A stretch of 64,000 nucleotides of DNA from Echinococcus granulosus (lineage: Eukaryota; Platyhelminthes; Cestoda; Cyclophyllidea; Taeniidae), in assembly GCF_000524195.1 (NCBI RefSeq), contig NW_020170393.1, positions 1,152,523 to 1,216,522 on the forward strand. Direction: 5' to 3'. Each line of letters begins with the position of its first letter. The stretch's first letter is position 1. Under the pieces are notes generated by a model, which worked only from the letters and a program-made list of their open reading frames with translations, had not been told where the DNA came from and did no database searches. Positions 11,880 to 47,900 of the stretch are shown here, one piece after another. The position numbers and the translations under genes were made by a program.

Positions 11880-12676
11880 ATGAGTCAAGCTGAAGATGCA
11901 CTTGAAAAAGATCCACCACAACGAGAAGCATCGTTGAACAATGCTACTTCTCCGCCCACTGATGCTGAGCTTCACCCTGAAGAGGTCCATGACCTCACCA
12001 ACACAGCAACTTCAGCTCCCAAACGCAAACGGCACCGACGAAAATGGAGAAGTTCCGAGCCTGACTTTGAGGTACGCTTTCATCAGATACTTCCAGCCGT
12101 CGTCTAGGAGACGTGCAACGCGAAGGAGGATGAGCCATTTGTGGCCATCCACCAGCCATTTCATCGCATAGTGTTTGACGAAGATGGCAACGCCTCCGAC
12201 GTGGTCCTCCGACCGCAATGTGAGGTACGCTTTCCCCTTGGCTTCCCCATTCCGCCTCACTTTAGTATCAGGTCAATCGGAAGCACCAAAAGCGTCTCGC
12301 CACAAGCAGCTACAGGTGGAGTTCAAGCATCCAATCGGAAGACAATACAATCAGCGCGGTGCCGAAGGAGCCCAAAACATCTAGTTTGCTACCAGCTGTT
12401 AAGTGTGCGGTGGATCACCCAGAGGTGAAGAACCTCGAAGTGCGGGTACACCACTTTCCGGTGAGTGGATGGTGCTTTCTGACACAAGGAAAATTACAAC
12501 GGGCGCTTTAGAACGATTACGAGACAGTGGTGAACTATTGGTACACAACCCTCGAGTGGCTGGACCGGGCGGCTATGGGAAGTGTAAGTGGGTCCTCTCC
12601 GCTACTTTGGAACTTTCTTTCTGCAGTGCACTCGGTCTTGAATGCGCTTGGAGACTTACTAGGGCCTGAAAGCTAA
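11880..12676 (+). CDS. Unrecognised protein, ~208 aa, five exons with 36-51 nt introns
   Basis: The exons are 11880-12071, 12108-12224, 12266-12460, 12512 to about 12587, and 12627-12676 (TAA). Introns of 36, 41 and 51 nt have consensus ends (GTACGC twice, GTGAGT). The last donor could be at 12582 (GTGTAA) or 12588 (GTGGGT); both keep the same phase. The protein is not recognised. It has an acidic N-terminus, a basic cluster (KRKRHRRKWR, a likely nuclear signal), a middle with HQPFHRIVFDEDGNASDVV, and a helical end (NYWYTTLEWLDRAA ... VLNALGDLLGPES). Its ATG immediately follows a 3' splice-site AG, which suggests either a missing upstream exon or trans-splicing. The stop codon is directly followed by GT (see findings). 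Confidence 0.6.
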
Positions 12677-12717
12677 GTGATATGTCCGGTGCCAATGTTG
12701 TCTCGTTCTCGATATAG

Positions 12718-12993
12718 ATGGACCAAGAGACCAATGCGAATGAGGACGGGGAGAAGGAAGAAGTCGGTGATGAGGAGACTTATTCTGATGAAATTAATAA
12801 TGGTGGGTACACCGAGGAAGCCTTCGAGGATAATGCGAAAGTATGGTCTTTTTAAATTAATTCACTATCTCAGGTGAACTACTCACCCCCAGACGATAAC
12901 GTAAAAACGTACACTGCTGTAAATCAGGACGACACTAGGGAGGACAATGAGACGATTGTGGAAAGATCAGACAATACCAACGAAAAGGACTAG
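12718..12993 (+). CDS. Acidic 80-aa ORF, two exons, immediately downstream in frame
   Basis: The exons are 12718-12840 and 12874-12993 (TAG), separated by a 33-nt intron (GTATGG...CTCAG). The product is strongly acidic (MDQETNANEDGEKEEVGDEE, TEEAFEDNAKV, SPPDDNVKTY) and likely disordered. It starts 41 bp after the TAA of the preceding ORF, just after ATATAG, and is in the same frame if that 41-bp spacer is removed as an intron. It could therefore be the second cistron of a trans-spliced unit or a readthrough tail of the preceding protein. It is not recognised. Confidence 0.5.
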
Positions 12994-13147
12994 AGGAGAG
13001 ACGTGGCACAATCAATTCTCCAAATTCCTGATAACTGTAAATAGAGTGAAACATCAAACTAGACACCCAAACAGTTGGAATCAATGGGTAGGTGATAAAA
13101 GTAACCAAATAAGGCATCACATCAGTTAAAATGTTAAATTAAACACA

Positions 13148-13940
13148 TTAAAGAGAAACTAGCGCTTTACATAGTTCTCCAGCGTCTGTGTAGGAAATCG
13201 GCCGGCCTAATGTGGAGCTGACGATAACCTTTTTGTCCGTTTTCAACTCTGTAGCGATTTTTTTGGCCAGAAGATGTGCCTCATCCTGTAATGTAGCGAA
13301 TGGTATCTATAGCGTTCGCGAGATAAAATATTATTTCGCATGAATCATTGAGTTGACCTCGTCTCATAATGGTCAAATTTTACCAGAATAAGAAGATACA
13401 ATTTTACCAAGCAGGAAGTCTGTGCGTACGTTTTTGGGTACTCACATATGGCTATAATAAAATATCGGTAGGAATAAATCAGGGCAGATATTTAGAGGCT
13501 GTCGAAGTCGATTGTTGTCTGCCTTGATAAAGTGAATAACGGTGCAAGGGTAAAAGAAGTGCATAGGTTTGAACTACGATACGAAAACATGCATGCGAAT
13601 GCATAAAAGACAAGGGGCGGTAAACGAAACACGCTGAGGGAACTTGCCCTATCACACCCGATAAGCATGTGACTCTTGTAGGTGCTGGCCTCTCTTGGCA
13701 AAATCATTTCGGGAACATTCGGGGTTTGACGTTCGAATAGGACCTAAAGCATGGTAATTTGCGGTGCATTTTGTACCATATCTCCCAGTTTTCCGTTAGT
13801 GGACACGATTACAAATATGAGATTAGAGAATTCGAGTTTTACAACATGAACATCTGTAGAAGCCTCTGGAAGAGTGATGTATTTCTGTTTTGTCTCCGAA
13901 AAATAATGTAGAATACCTTGCTTATACTGGGAAGATCCAT
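13148..13940 (-). CDS. PSMG3: Proteasome assembly chaperone 3-like protein
   Basis: Minus-strand exons: 13940-13917 (MDLPSISK), 13884-13777 or on to 13744, 13451 or 13440 to 13408, and 13285-13148 (TAA). The first intron is 32 nt. Recognisable PSMG3/PAC3 features are the ISK start, the hydrophobic strand FSNLIFVIVSTNGKLGDMV (family: 'HILVVVTQFGKMG'), and DEAHLLAKKIATEL followed by KKVIVSSTLG. PSMG3 pairs with PSMG4 to guide assembly of the 20S proteasome alpha-ring in the cytosol. The total is about 100-114 residues against 122 in human. The second exon's donor is unclear: the homologous reading continues to a TAG at 13746-13744 that is itself followed by GT. The first ATG directly follows a CCGTAG acceptor. 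Assignment rests on short motifs. Confidence 0.6.
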
Positions 13941-14649
13941 CTACGGAGAAAGGGTGGTAAGCACTGGTTCGGCAACCTTAAGCGTTCGCGACTGCAGAGG
14001 GCGCATTAGAATAACAGGATGCCACAAATCTAGATGCAACTTTTGCAGGTTATGTTGAGGTCCAGGGCGAGTTCCTTTTGTCATATTTATTTAAGGTGGG
14101 GTGTCTCACTATCGAATCACAGCAAACCCCCAGGTAGGGGTTGTTTATGCATTCAGGGATATAGTGAACAATGACATGTAAATTATCACAACATTGACTA
14201 GGTGTAAAGGTTTCAGGCGTTTGAGATGAAATTTGGACTAATGGATTCCAAACTTTTTTAACGTGGGTGGCGCAGTGGGACGGAGCGCTTTGGATATCTC
14301 TCAGCAGATTTGAGCTGCAATCACATGATTAGAAACCAAACATTGCCATACATAAGAAAGTAATATGAATGAAGTGGTTGGATAGTTGACGAAAGTTGGG
14401 TAACGTATACTGCAAAGTAGGTCTGACAAAGAACTCACAAATTGCATTGGTTTTCTTCTCTTATAATTTTATAACCAAAGTTGAAATCATGTTACAAAGC
14501 ATTGCAAGGATTTGACTTTAAAACCATACTTATTTTGTTAGCCTTAGGATTCATGCCTTGCAAATACTGCATATTTTCGGTGTCCTTTAATTTGTTTTAC
14601 TAGAGAAAGTTTGGTAGATCGCATTCAGCGCTAGCTTGTAAGCTCAGAG
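13941..14649. other. Divergent intergenic region between PSMG3-like and PKC genes
   Basis: This 709-bp stretch is shared by the two 5' ends. It probably contains both promoters, but no TATA box or other element is convincing. AG dinucleotides lie immediately before the PSMG3-like ATG and 2 bp before the PKC ATG (AAGCTCAG-AG-ATG), which could serve spliced-leader addition. Confidence 0.4.
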
Positions 14650-38442
<23,793 letters not shown>

Positions 38443-40170
38443 GGACGCCCTCGCTTCGGCTCTCCCTCCACCCCCCTTTACTAACTCAATGTTGTATGTA
38501 CACATGCACGCCTAAATCATGATAATGGTGATGACGATCTCCTTCTTCAGTGCTTCTCAAAAATGCATTCACCCATGCACGCATGCATCTGTCTCTCAAT
38601 TTGTGTATTTTCTGTTTTTTTTCCTCCTTTATACATTTGCAGGATGAATAATGTGGATATAAGTGTATGACCGCCTTTTCAATTTTTGGCTGTTAGCAGA
38701 AAAAATAATCAAGGGGTATCAAGCAGGCAGAAAAGGGAGCATCTCGTGAAGTGGGAACTGTTTATATCTCGGCTATTGTTATATTCATGCATGCGGTTAT
38801 CACCGTGTTTAACTAGTCTCCGGGGGGCAGTCTCGGCGAAGAGCGATTTGTCGGCACGGCTGAACCATCCCACGACATTTGGCTCTATCCTCTTGATACT
38901 CAATGTGCAAAAACCCCTACAAATTGCAAATGTTAATGGGGGATTTTTTTTACACGTTTCCACGGCGATTAAAATCCTGTAGAATCCCAGGACTAGTGGC
39001 ATATACTGGGGGTGAGGGCACCCTCACCGCCACGATACCGCCCCCGCATAAACCTATAAAATTAAAATTTTCAGCTTACCGCGGGGCGCTAAAGAGCATC
39101 CCCTTGGACGAGTGGGTGTTTAGGGCTCCTAAATGGTGGTTGAATGGGGAATTTTATCAGTTTTTCTCCTCCAAAACTCCACGTAGGCAGAAATTCCACT
39201 CACTTAGGTTACCCCATGGGAGATTTTCAACAGATGAAGAGGTAATATCACGGGAATACGCAATCCCGCTTATTAATGACATCGTAGTAGCAGTACCCAC
39301 GCTTTTCCAAAAGTACACATCGAAGTATATCCGCGTCCCACTCCTCACATTGAGATTCCCACCCTCTGCACTGATCGTACAGTAGCAGGATCTTCACCAA
39401 AAATCCAAGTAAAGCGTTGGAAATAAGAACCCTCTACGCGGTGCCCCTCAATGACCCCCGTCTGCGAAACGGAGGGTAGTCAACAGCTCTGAATGATACC
39501 TACAAGGAGTCGTTTGCTTACTACGTCAAAACACGCCTTCACGGTCCTCTCAGAAACACACATGTAAACAAACGCCCTTTTATTTACATATTCTCAGTTT
39601 TCGGCTTCATAGACACATCAAAACCGAACCCGGAATGATGAATGGAACATTTATTCAATTCATTTCTTTTCCAAGGGAGGTAAAAATCACTTCCAACTGA
39701 CAGGCAGGAAGGGAATAACGTAGATACGCGCGGGAGATAGTGAGAAAACTCCGGAGCACAGTAACAAAGGCCCCATTACTTAGCGTTGACAAAAGCCATG
39801 GCAGTCATCTCACGTATTCGTGCTTTGCAGGAATGCACACTCGTGGGGATCTCACTTTGTGTACCTTTTTTTGTTTTCCCCACACAAGCACAAAGTGGGC
39901 TGTGACAATGAAACAAATCCCAAGCGAGACATTCACTTGAGTTTTTAAAAAAAAGGACTAATTGGTCATTGGAATCAGGACAAATGCGTCGGATACACAA
40001 ATAATCCCCCTGCACATTTGCCTACGACGAAACAGGAAGTGCGCTTAGCAGTCCCCAAGGCGACATGGTGGATGGGGCACTTTTAATGCTGCTGAGACAA
40101 CGCTTGTAATCGCGCTTATTAGGAACTTGAATATAAATGCTGCCTTTTTTCTTCAATTTTTTGTTATTGC
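38443..40170. other. PKC downstream region with unexplained ORF cluster
   Basis: The 3' UTR of PKC probably ends within the first few hundred bases. From about 38690 to 39385 several frames stay open, the longest being 38903-39385 (+, 160 codons; e.g. LKFSAYRGALKSIPLDEWVF, YAIPLINDIVVAVPTLFQKY). No family is recognised and no splice structure is evident. Confidence 0.4.
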
Positions 40171-40956
40171 TGCAGTGCTTTGAGTGTTAGCTTAACTACC
40201 GGTTTTGGTTACGCGGGCGTTTGAGGCTCCGCCTTTGTAATCCTGCACGGCGGCATGACTTCTGGGTCATGGCAATAGTCTCTCAACCCTTCTCCACGTC
40301 GTCAATACACATTCTGGCCGAGTCTTACGACCACTTTCGTCCTTGGGAACGTCTCGGGGCGCTACATTGGTGGCAACGGAAAGCAAACTCAATCTTACAA
40401 GTCAACTATACTGATTGCCGTTCCTGAATGTTAAACCATAGCGTAACGGAAGAAGGGTGGGTGGGCGAATCTGCGACGACCCCTAACAGAAGAGTTGAAG
40501 ATAACATTTACCCTGGATAATTACCCCAGTCCTGTGGTCTGCAGGAATGTTATTAACAAATGCAGCGGCACTAGCCGTAAAGCATTAGGAAAAGTTCCTT
40601 GCGGAGCTGGCTACGGTACCTGCACGAGGATGTCAATGATGTGAAGTCGCGATCATTCTCCACCTTTCCACTAGCTGGATAGAATCCGGCCAGATATGGG
40701 CGGGGAGCAACAAAGTGAGAACAATGTGATAAGGAGGAACAGACACGAAACCTTTGTCAAATGTCTCTGCTTCGGGACCAGTGTTCTTACGAATAACGAT
40801 GGACATACGATGGCTCCGCTATTGTACCTCTGCTAGGCGGCATGGCCTCCGTACCATGGCAATGGTCCCCTCCAGCCTTTCAGCACGTCGGCAATGGATA
40901 TTCTGCCCAGGCATTACGACTTCTTTCGCCTTCAGGGAAGTCTCGGGTGCTAAACA
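40171..40956 (+). mobile_element. TRIM element with truncated 3' LTR
   Basis: The 5' LTR at 40171-40366 ends GGGGCGCTACA and is followed at once by the primer-binding-site-like TTGGTGGCAACGG. The internal region (about 40367-40808) aligns with the 48 kb copy (cccctaacag, ttccttgcggagctg, tacctgcacgaggatgtcaa). A 3' LTR lacking its start runs from about 40809 to 40956. There is no long ORF. Confidence 0.8.
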
Positions 40957-41972
40957 AGTACTTGATTCTAAGTCTACATCAACATTTACTTGGATCGTCT
41001 TAATTTTTCTGTCATTTAATTCACATAACCGCCCACAATTGCCGTCAAGACGGTCAATTGGAGTTACATGGAACATCTGCAGGAGTGCTGCAGATACTCA
41101 AATGGGAGGTGTATACTACGGATGCACCAAGTAATGCACAAATTTTGTCCATGAAAGAAAAGATGACCGAAAACTTGGAGGGGTGGGTGAAAAATAATAA
41201 TCAGCTTACTATTTGTAAGGATGTATGTCTTTGCCTCAAACTCTGTATTGGCGCGTTCTGCAATATAGGGGTGCGAAGTGAGTGTGAAATCAGCAACAGT
41301 CAGCAAAACGAGACACCCACTTGGCTCTTCAAATTGAAGCCTGGCCATCCTTGAAATACACTTAACCATCTTTCTGGATTTTGATTTACATATAGAAAAA
41401 TGCTCAAAGAGTTGGGAAGTGTGGCTGGATAGGATGGTGTTGTGGTAGGAATGTCACTTGCACATTTCAGTAAAACACACCTTGGGTGGAGCTACATGGA
41501 CGACCTCAGCTCCCCTCCTCTTACTCACATACAGGCACTGAAGTTTAGCCACAAGCCAGGTGGAGAACTAAATAGGGTATTTTATGAGGCCATTCACACT
41601 CAAATCAAAAAACTGATTCGATCTTGGTTGAAAAGAGAAATTAACTATTGTAAATATTCACAATCCTATTGTCCTTAATGTATGGGTTAGAAGGCTATTA
41701 AAAATTTAGGAGGATGGGTGGGAAGGATAAACCGCTCACTGTCCACAGACGACGGACAGCTAAGAGGGTCCAACTATCTCTTATTAACAGTCGCTGAATA
41801 AGTATTAAAAAAGGCATCTCCTTCTGCCGCTTGAGTGTGCAAATGACGGTAAAGCAACTGCCTTTTGTTCACAAATATCATCCCCAAATCTCAGTTATCA
41901 CATTTTTCAGGTTTCCCAATATAAAATAGTTAAACTAACGCTCTAAAAGGAGTAGTCCTCCCACAAAAGCAC

Positions 41973-44900
41973 CTACTTCAACCGCTTGATTTTACAAATA
42001 AAAGTGGGCCCGTAGTTGGCCGATAGACAGGGGATAACCATCGCTCCGAGGGGCAGACCGGTGGTAGAGTAGGCGGGCACCACTCGTACGCCCAGCGCGG
42101 TGTTGAGCCGCGAGGCACAGAGTTCCACAAAAGCAGTGGCGTCTACCACCGCAAACTCCGAGTCGCTGCTGCCGCTGCTGTCACTACCGCTCTCACGACG
42201 TCCGAGGCAGAACTCAATGATAGCCTGATTTTGGGCCGTCGAGAGGGTACAGGTGGAGTAGACCACGTAGCCTTCCACCTCACAGAGGGACATCGCCAGT
42301 CTAGAAAAGACGAAAGTGAGAGAAGGGGGTGGTATCCCTAATGCATTGTGCTTGCTTACAACTTAAGCTCCACTAGACTCCGCGTCTTTAATTACGAAGG
42401 ATGCTGCAAAACATTTGGATCACTGTGTCTGTACGATACTTAACTACTGCACTAGACTCCACCAAAAAAGAGGCTGCCGCGATTTTTAGATTTAACAAAT
42501 AGAAGGGTGTCCAGAGTTGGTCAAAAGGAAAGGGAATGACTATTGAATGAAACATAGTGGCTCTAAGAGGCGTTAACCTAGGACATAACTAATAAGAATA
42601 ATGGTTGGAATCACGCCTAGTGGGGGCAAACATCAAAACCCATTCGTGACGCTCTCTCCATGCACTGGTTTCCATAAGATATGGCGTTTTCAGGGGATCG
42701 AATCGGGACTGGACAACTTCACGAGTGCAGTGGAGGGGAACACTACCAGACCTACCCTGTTGGATCTGTTTTAGACATGCTTAATTAGCAGAGTTGTGGG
42801 TCATCAGAGGTCAAGTAGTTTGCCTCTGTTACGTAAAACAGGGAGGGTGACGTAAGTTAAGTGCGTGTGTGGCTTCCGCCTGGTACTAAAGCCTTCAAAG
42901 GAGGGCCCTCCATTATTCATGCGTAGAATGGAGGAGTACGTGTCGCCATTAACAGGGTTAAAACAAGCTGAGGTTGTCGAATCAAGAAGAGTTGCGATTA
43001 TTTTTTTATGTAAATGATGATGGAACAATTGGCTTGTACCTCCATAAACCTGGGAAGGGAAAGTCGTGATGGAAGCCGCCCAGCAAATGTACCCCATAAA
43101 CATGGATTGATTAATAGATGACAATAAACTTCAGAGACGTCACTTCCTCCATGTACTGCTGGGGATGTTTGGAACCATCCAAAAATATCTCCAAATCGAA
43201 GTTTTGGAAATTGGGCTTCTTCTTTTTGTCAAATTCGTGGTGCTTGGAAAGGTTGGGTGCTCTCATTTGTTTCTGACTGGTCCATTCTCTGTGGCCATTA
43301 AAGAGTTACAAATAAACAAAGGCTGTGACCATTCACTGTACTCCAGACTGAGGTAGTGAAGCCCTTCTGGTCTGGAGTCTTCAAATACCTTGACATTCAC
43401 CTGGAATTAGAAATAGCCAAGAGTTTGATCAGTCCAGTGAGAGTGGCTAGTCAGCAGCGCTCGCGGTTATGAGTGTGCATATCACGTACCTTACAAATTC
43501 CTTTTTTAGATTATCCCCTGACTGATTTGTAATGTGAAATGGTTTTTACGTTTCCGTATTTCAACGTCATTTCTTTCCTGCCCACCCCACACTTCCAAGG
43601 CCCACGCCACTTCATTTCCATGCTTTGCAGGGTGTGGTAGGCTAGTCTGCGGACGCAACCGTCCACCTATTGAAGGCTAAACAAAAATTAGAGCTGGGAT
43701 CTATCCATTCGGTGCAACAGGACTGGAAGATGGGCCAGAAAAGTTCTTCTTCAGAAAAATTAAACCAACCAATTGGATAAAAGAGATAATTGTAGTCCTA
43801 CAAGACAACGCAAGATCTCATATCTGCTACCTCGTACAGCAAAACTTGTCCATAAAAAGATTTGCACTTCGGTTGGAATGAAAGAGAAGGTGGGTGGGAG
43901 ATTCTACCTCATCCTCATTTGCCGACGGTATTTTCCCAAGCCAAAACTGCCACACCTCCTTGGCATTAGACAAGAACACAGAACCGACAATTGTAAAAGA
44001 AAGGTCAGTCAGAATCGGAGGCGGCCGAACCTGAGTTTTCTTGCTTCTGGCTCATGTTGTGTCCAGGAAGGATTACGTATTGTAATGGCAACTAGCGCAG
44101 AGTGGACAAACACCGGATTAANNNNNNNNNNNNNNNNNNNNNNNNNNNNNNNNNNNNNNNNNNNNNNNNNNNNNNNNNNNNNNNNNNNNNNNNNNNNNNN
44201 NNNNNNNNNNNNNNNNNNNNNTCCATACCCAGAGTCCAGTTAAACTCTAAACCCGTTAATAGGAAACGCTTTGGCGATTTATGCGTTTACATTGGTCAAA
44301 TACCACTGTTGCCCATTTTAAGCCCCCATTTTTTCTCAGGCAATCCAAGTGGAGGGCATCGAATGGGGTACCTCATAATAGGAATGAAAAGTGATGAAAG
44401 CACCTGATAACCTGGAGGGATGACCGCGGCCTTACTCTCTTTATCAAGCAAAGTCTCAGCCAGTGATTTTGGTTGTTTATTAATTTGTAGATACACTGAA
44501 CTCGTAAGGTGATTGTATACTTCAACGGAGAGTAGAGCTTCCATAAAACATTACTTAAGTCAAAAATTCCCTTGAAAAGGATAACATTTCTACTCCTCAG
44601 GATTGCACACATTTGTCTCTGCCATTCCTTACACTCATGCGTATATATGTAGAGGGAAAACCTTCGAGGATTAGATTACGAATAAAAGCGGATCAGAATG
44701 GGTCGCTTGAATGTACTGCTGTACTAATGGAAAGCATCTAGCAACAGTACTTTGGACCGAACTCAAGACATTTTCTCAGTTTTCCACACCATTAACACCG
44801 AAGGCGGGAAAAGACAACTTAAATCTTTAATTGTAAAACACCACAGGCCTACCGACGCTTTCAACCTCATTCTCTGCATCTTATTCTAGTCCACAACAAT

Positions 44901-47900
44901 CAGATTTACAGGTGGATCCAACTTTTTGCCTATTTCCCAAGCCAAAGGTGATAACTCCACTAGACTGAATGTATTTGTAGCCACTTTACTATTCTTAATC
45001 ACATTCGCCAGACTTTGGAGGCACTTGAGAAATGCGAGCCAACTTCATTGACTTCACTGCAATTGCGCTTAAGACTTGAATGGACGACATACTTCGCCGG
45101 GATCAAACACAACCACCGGGAATCTTCCCAGCTTATATAAAACGAATAGAGGCTTTCTTATGTCTAAACAGAATTAAAACTTTCTTCAACAGCGCATGCG
45201 TCTAAAACCTATTTTGACGCCAGACAAACACTGTTTGGTGCTTACGACTAAGTGGCAAAGTTCTTCACCATTCCAGTTTGCTTTTCCCTTGACACATTCT
45301 TCACCAACTAATGCTATTCATCTTGATGAGGCAAAAATAGCCATCCAGGTAAGGGAAACTGCCACGGGCGTCGTCTGTTAGGCGTGATTTTGTGCTTTCC
45401 TGGAGTAATGCAATTTTCAACACCTTTGAAACATTACAGTGACAGTTTTGAAACACCATAATGTATTTCCAGCCTTACCCCTCGCAGCAGCCAGCCTCAC
45501 CCAAAAAAACAAAGAGAGCACAACTTTTTCAGTGTAGGGTTAATTATTCAGGCTAGACTGTAGAATCGGCAGTTTGGTAAAGCGTTATCCCCCCCCCCCC
45601 GCCTGAGCTACCAGACCGTTGGGGAGGTAAACTTCCTCACTGTTAAACACGGCTTTTTCCTGCGAGTATTTTCAAAACCCCCCTCACTCCATGTGTCTGG
45701 CCAACGCCTCGACTGTGGCTAAGCCCTACAATTCTAAATCACCAAAACCAATTGCACAACCGTTTTCTGCAGCACTGGACTGAAACCTCCGCCTCACAGC
45801 CACCGCTTTGAGTCAACAAACACTACAGAAGTTAATGAACTCCAATTAATTTATGAAAAAAAAAAGCCTAAAGGATATTTAGAAGATAGTAAAAAAAGGA
45901 CACTTAGACCCACTTTGGAAGTAGACTTTCCCCCACCCCAACAGTTTGAACTGGGCTAACCACAACAAGAGGCGTCTGAGAATAATGACAACATAACAGT
46001 CATTGAAATCCAGTCAGGAGAGTACGGAGGAGTGAAAGAAGATGGAAGGTGAAAAGATTTTATCACGGGTCACGCAGGTTTATCTCCAATGCCTCAGCAA
46101 CCGGCGGGTGTGTGGGTCATGTGAGCAATTAGCAGGCCACACTTTAAAACACGAATGTGACAGCTCCCTTAAGCGTCAGGCTCCGTGGAAAGGAAGTGGA
46201 TAAAGGGCATTGGAGTTCAGAAATTTGTGGTGAACAGAGGTGCAAAGGAATCACTTAAACTGAAATAGTGAAAATGAAGTGCGTCAAAGAGAGATTGCGA
46301 TAGTTCATCCATCGAAAGCTGTGGTATTACGATATTTACCAGAAGTGAGCTTCAGACACGGAAGCGTCCCTGTCCCCGCAATTTAGGTGACACGCAATTG
46401 ACGTTGTCAAGCTCTCGCTTCGCCTGTGCCTTCAGCCGTTCGAGAGTGCTAGCACGGAGCAGTGAGTGATGAAAGTGATTGTGAGGCTTCAGCATAACTG
46501 ATCGAACTTCACAAAGGTATTATAGCACAGCTGGTGTAATTAATCCTTCCCATTTTTTTAAAAAAATTAGGGGAAAAACACACAGCTTCAAATTTGTTTA
46601 ATCAACCACGGAGAGCATGTGATTAAATGTTTATGCAGTGGGGCCTTTTCATACCCACTTATGGGAGGGAGAAGTCCCTTCGCCTTATTTCTGAGCCAAA
46701 AACGAATTAGTGGGACGACAGTGACCTCTACACGTTAGGTCAGCGAAGGGCAGTCGGGATGGCTGAGGCAGTCAGCAAACGGGTCTACACTCAACTTATA
46801 CGCACTTGGATAAGGCCGATAAGGGTTATAAAATTTTACAACTTCAGTGTGACAGACTTGGTTTTTGCGTGAACAGGTCCATTTAACCTCAAGTTATGCG
46901 TTTTACTAAGCCGAGAGATTGGACAGTCACGCCAATTGAATGCATTAATATTTTCATAAACGAATTCATTTAATCTTGAGATCTACAAATTTTTATGAGT
47001 ACATTAAAAACCAAACACCTACATCAAAGGGCGGAGCGTTAAAAAGAAGACAAAGATTGTGAATTATTGAAAGGATGCGTGTGTGAGGCACCGCCCCTCG
47101 CGACAATCGCACTTCCTATGGCGATCCAAGCCCTCCAAGCATTGCATTTGCAGAAAGTTTATGCTTCCCTTATCTTTAAAAATTTCAAAGTAGATTAAGA
47201 ATTGGCACAATTTAAGGTTTGCCTTGAGAACGATTACGAGGGAAAAGGAGGGTAGTGATCGAACGTGTCAGGGGATTACTTCCCTCTGACAAATCGGCCG
47301 CTCCCACAGATTAGCATAAGGACTATCGCTGTGATTTGAAGGCAGCTGCAAAAATTATGCATAAATGGCTCTCCCAAGAAGAACAAAGAGCCCAAATTCC
47401 CATCTGTAGGTATGTGCACTCAGTATAAAGTTATTTAATGCGATTTCGTCTGAAAATGTCTGTACTGGTATAGTAAAAGCAGTGTTCGGAACCTCCAGCT
47501 ACAGCTAAGACCGTGAAGAATGAGGAAAACTGAAGTGGATCTACGAAAACACGCCGATGGATGATGGCCCACAAGCTGGTAAATTGTCTTCCAGGCGCTT
47601 AACATTGTAATGTGACAAAGTTAATACTTCAGAGAGGTTATAACAAGCGAAAGGCAAAAAGAATTCTGCGCTTTTGCGTCTTTAATACGAGAGCGAAAAG
47701 ACTAGCGTTTGATTATGTCATGTGGATGAATGGCCTGCAAGTTCGACTGCCCTTGAATTTGCGGACAGAATGGGAGTTATGTGCACTAATTTATACCTGT
47801 TGATAGAATTAATTTCCGTCCATAACCACAGAAAATGAAAAAACCGCCCCGCTTGAAGATAATGGAAGACGTATATTATCTGCCCATGTCCTGGTCCAGG

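Noticed and set aside
12581..12590. GTAAGT at 12584 as the donor of the 208-aa ORF's fourth intron
   Set aside because: It is the strongest match to consensus but leads to a stop five codons into the next exon; the neighbouring GTGTAA or GTGGGT keeps a longer, protein-like end. It is left open until cDNA is available.
38903..39385. Nuclear insertion of mitochondrial DNA
   Set aside because: Base composition is not the strongly T-rich pattern of cestode mitochondrial genes, and no mitochondrial protein was recognised in standard or flatworm code.
43773..44407. ORFs running through the N gap
   Set aside because: Their length depends on untranslated N codons; no real sequence supports them.
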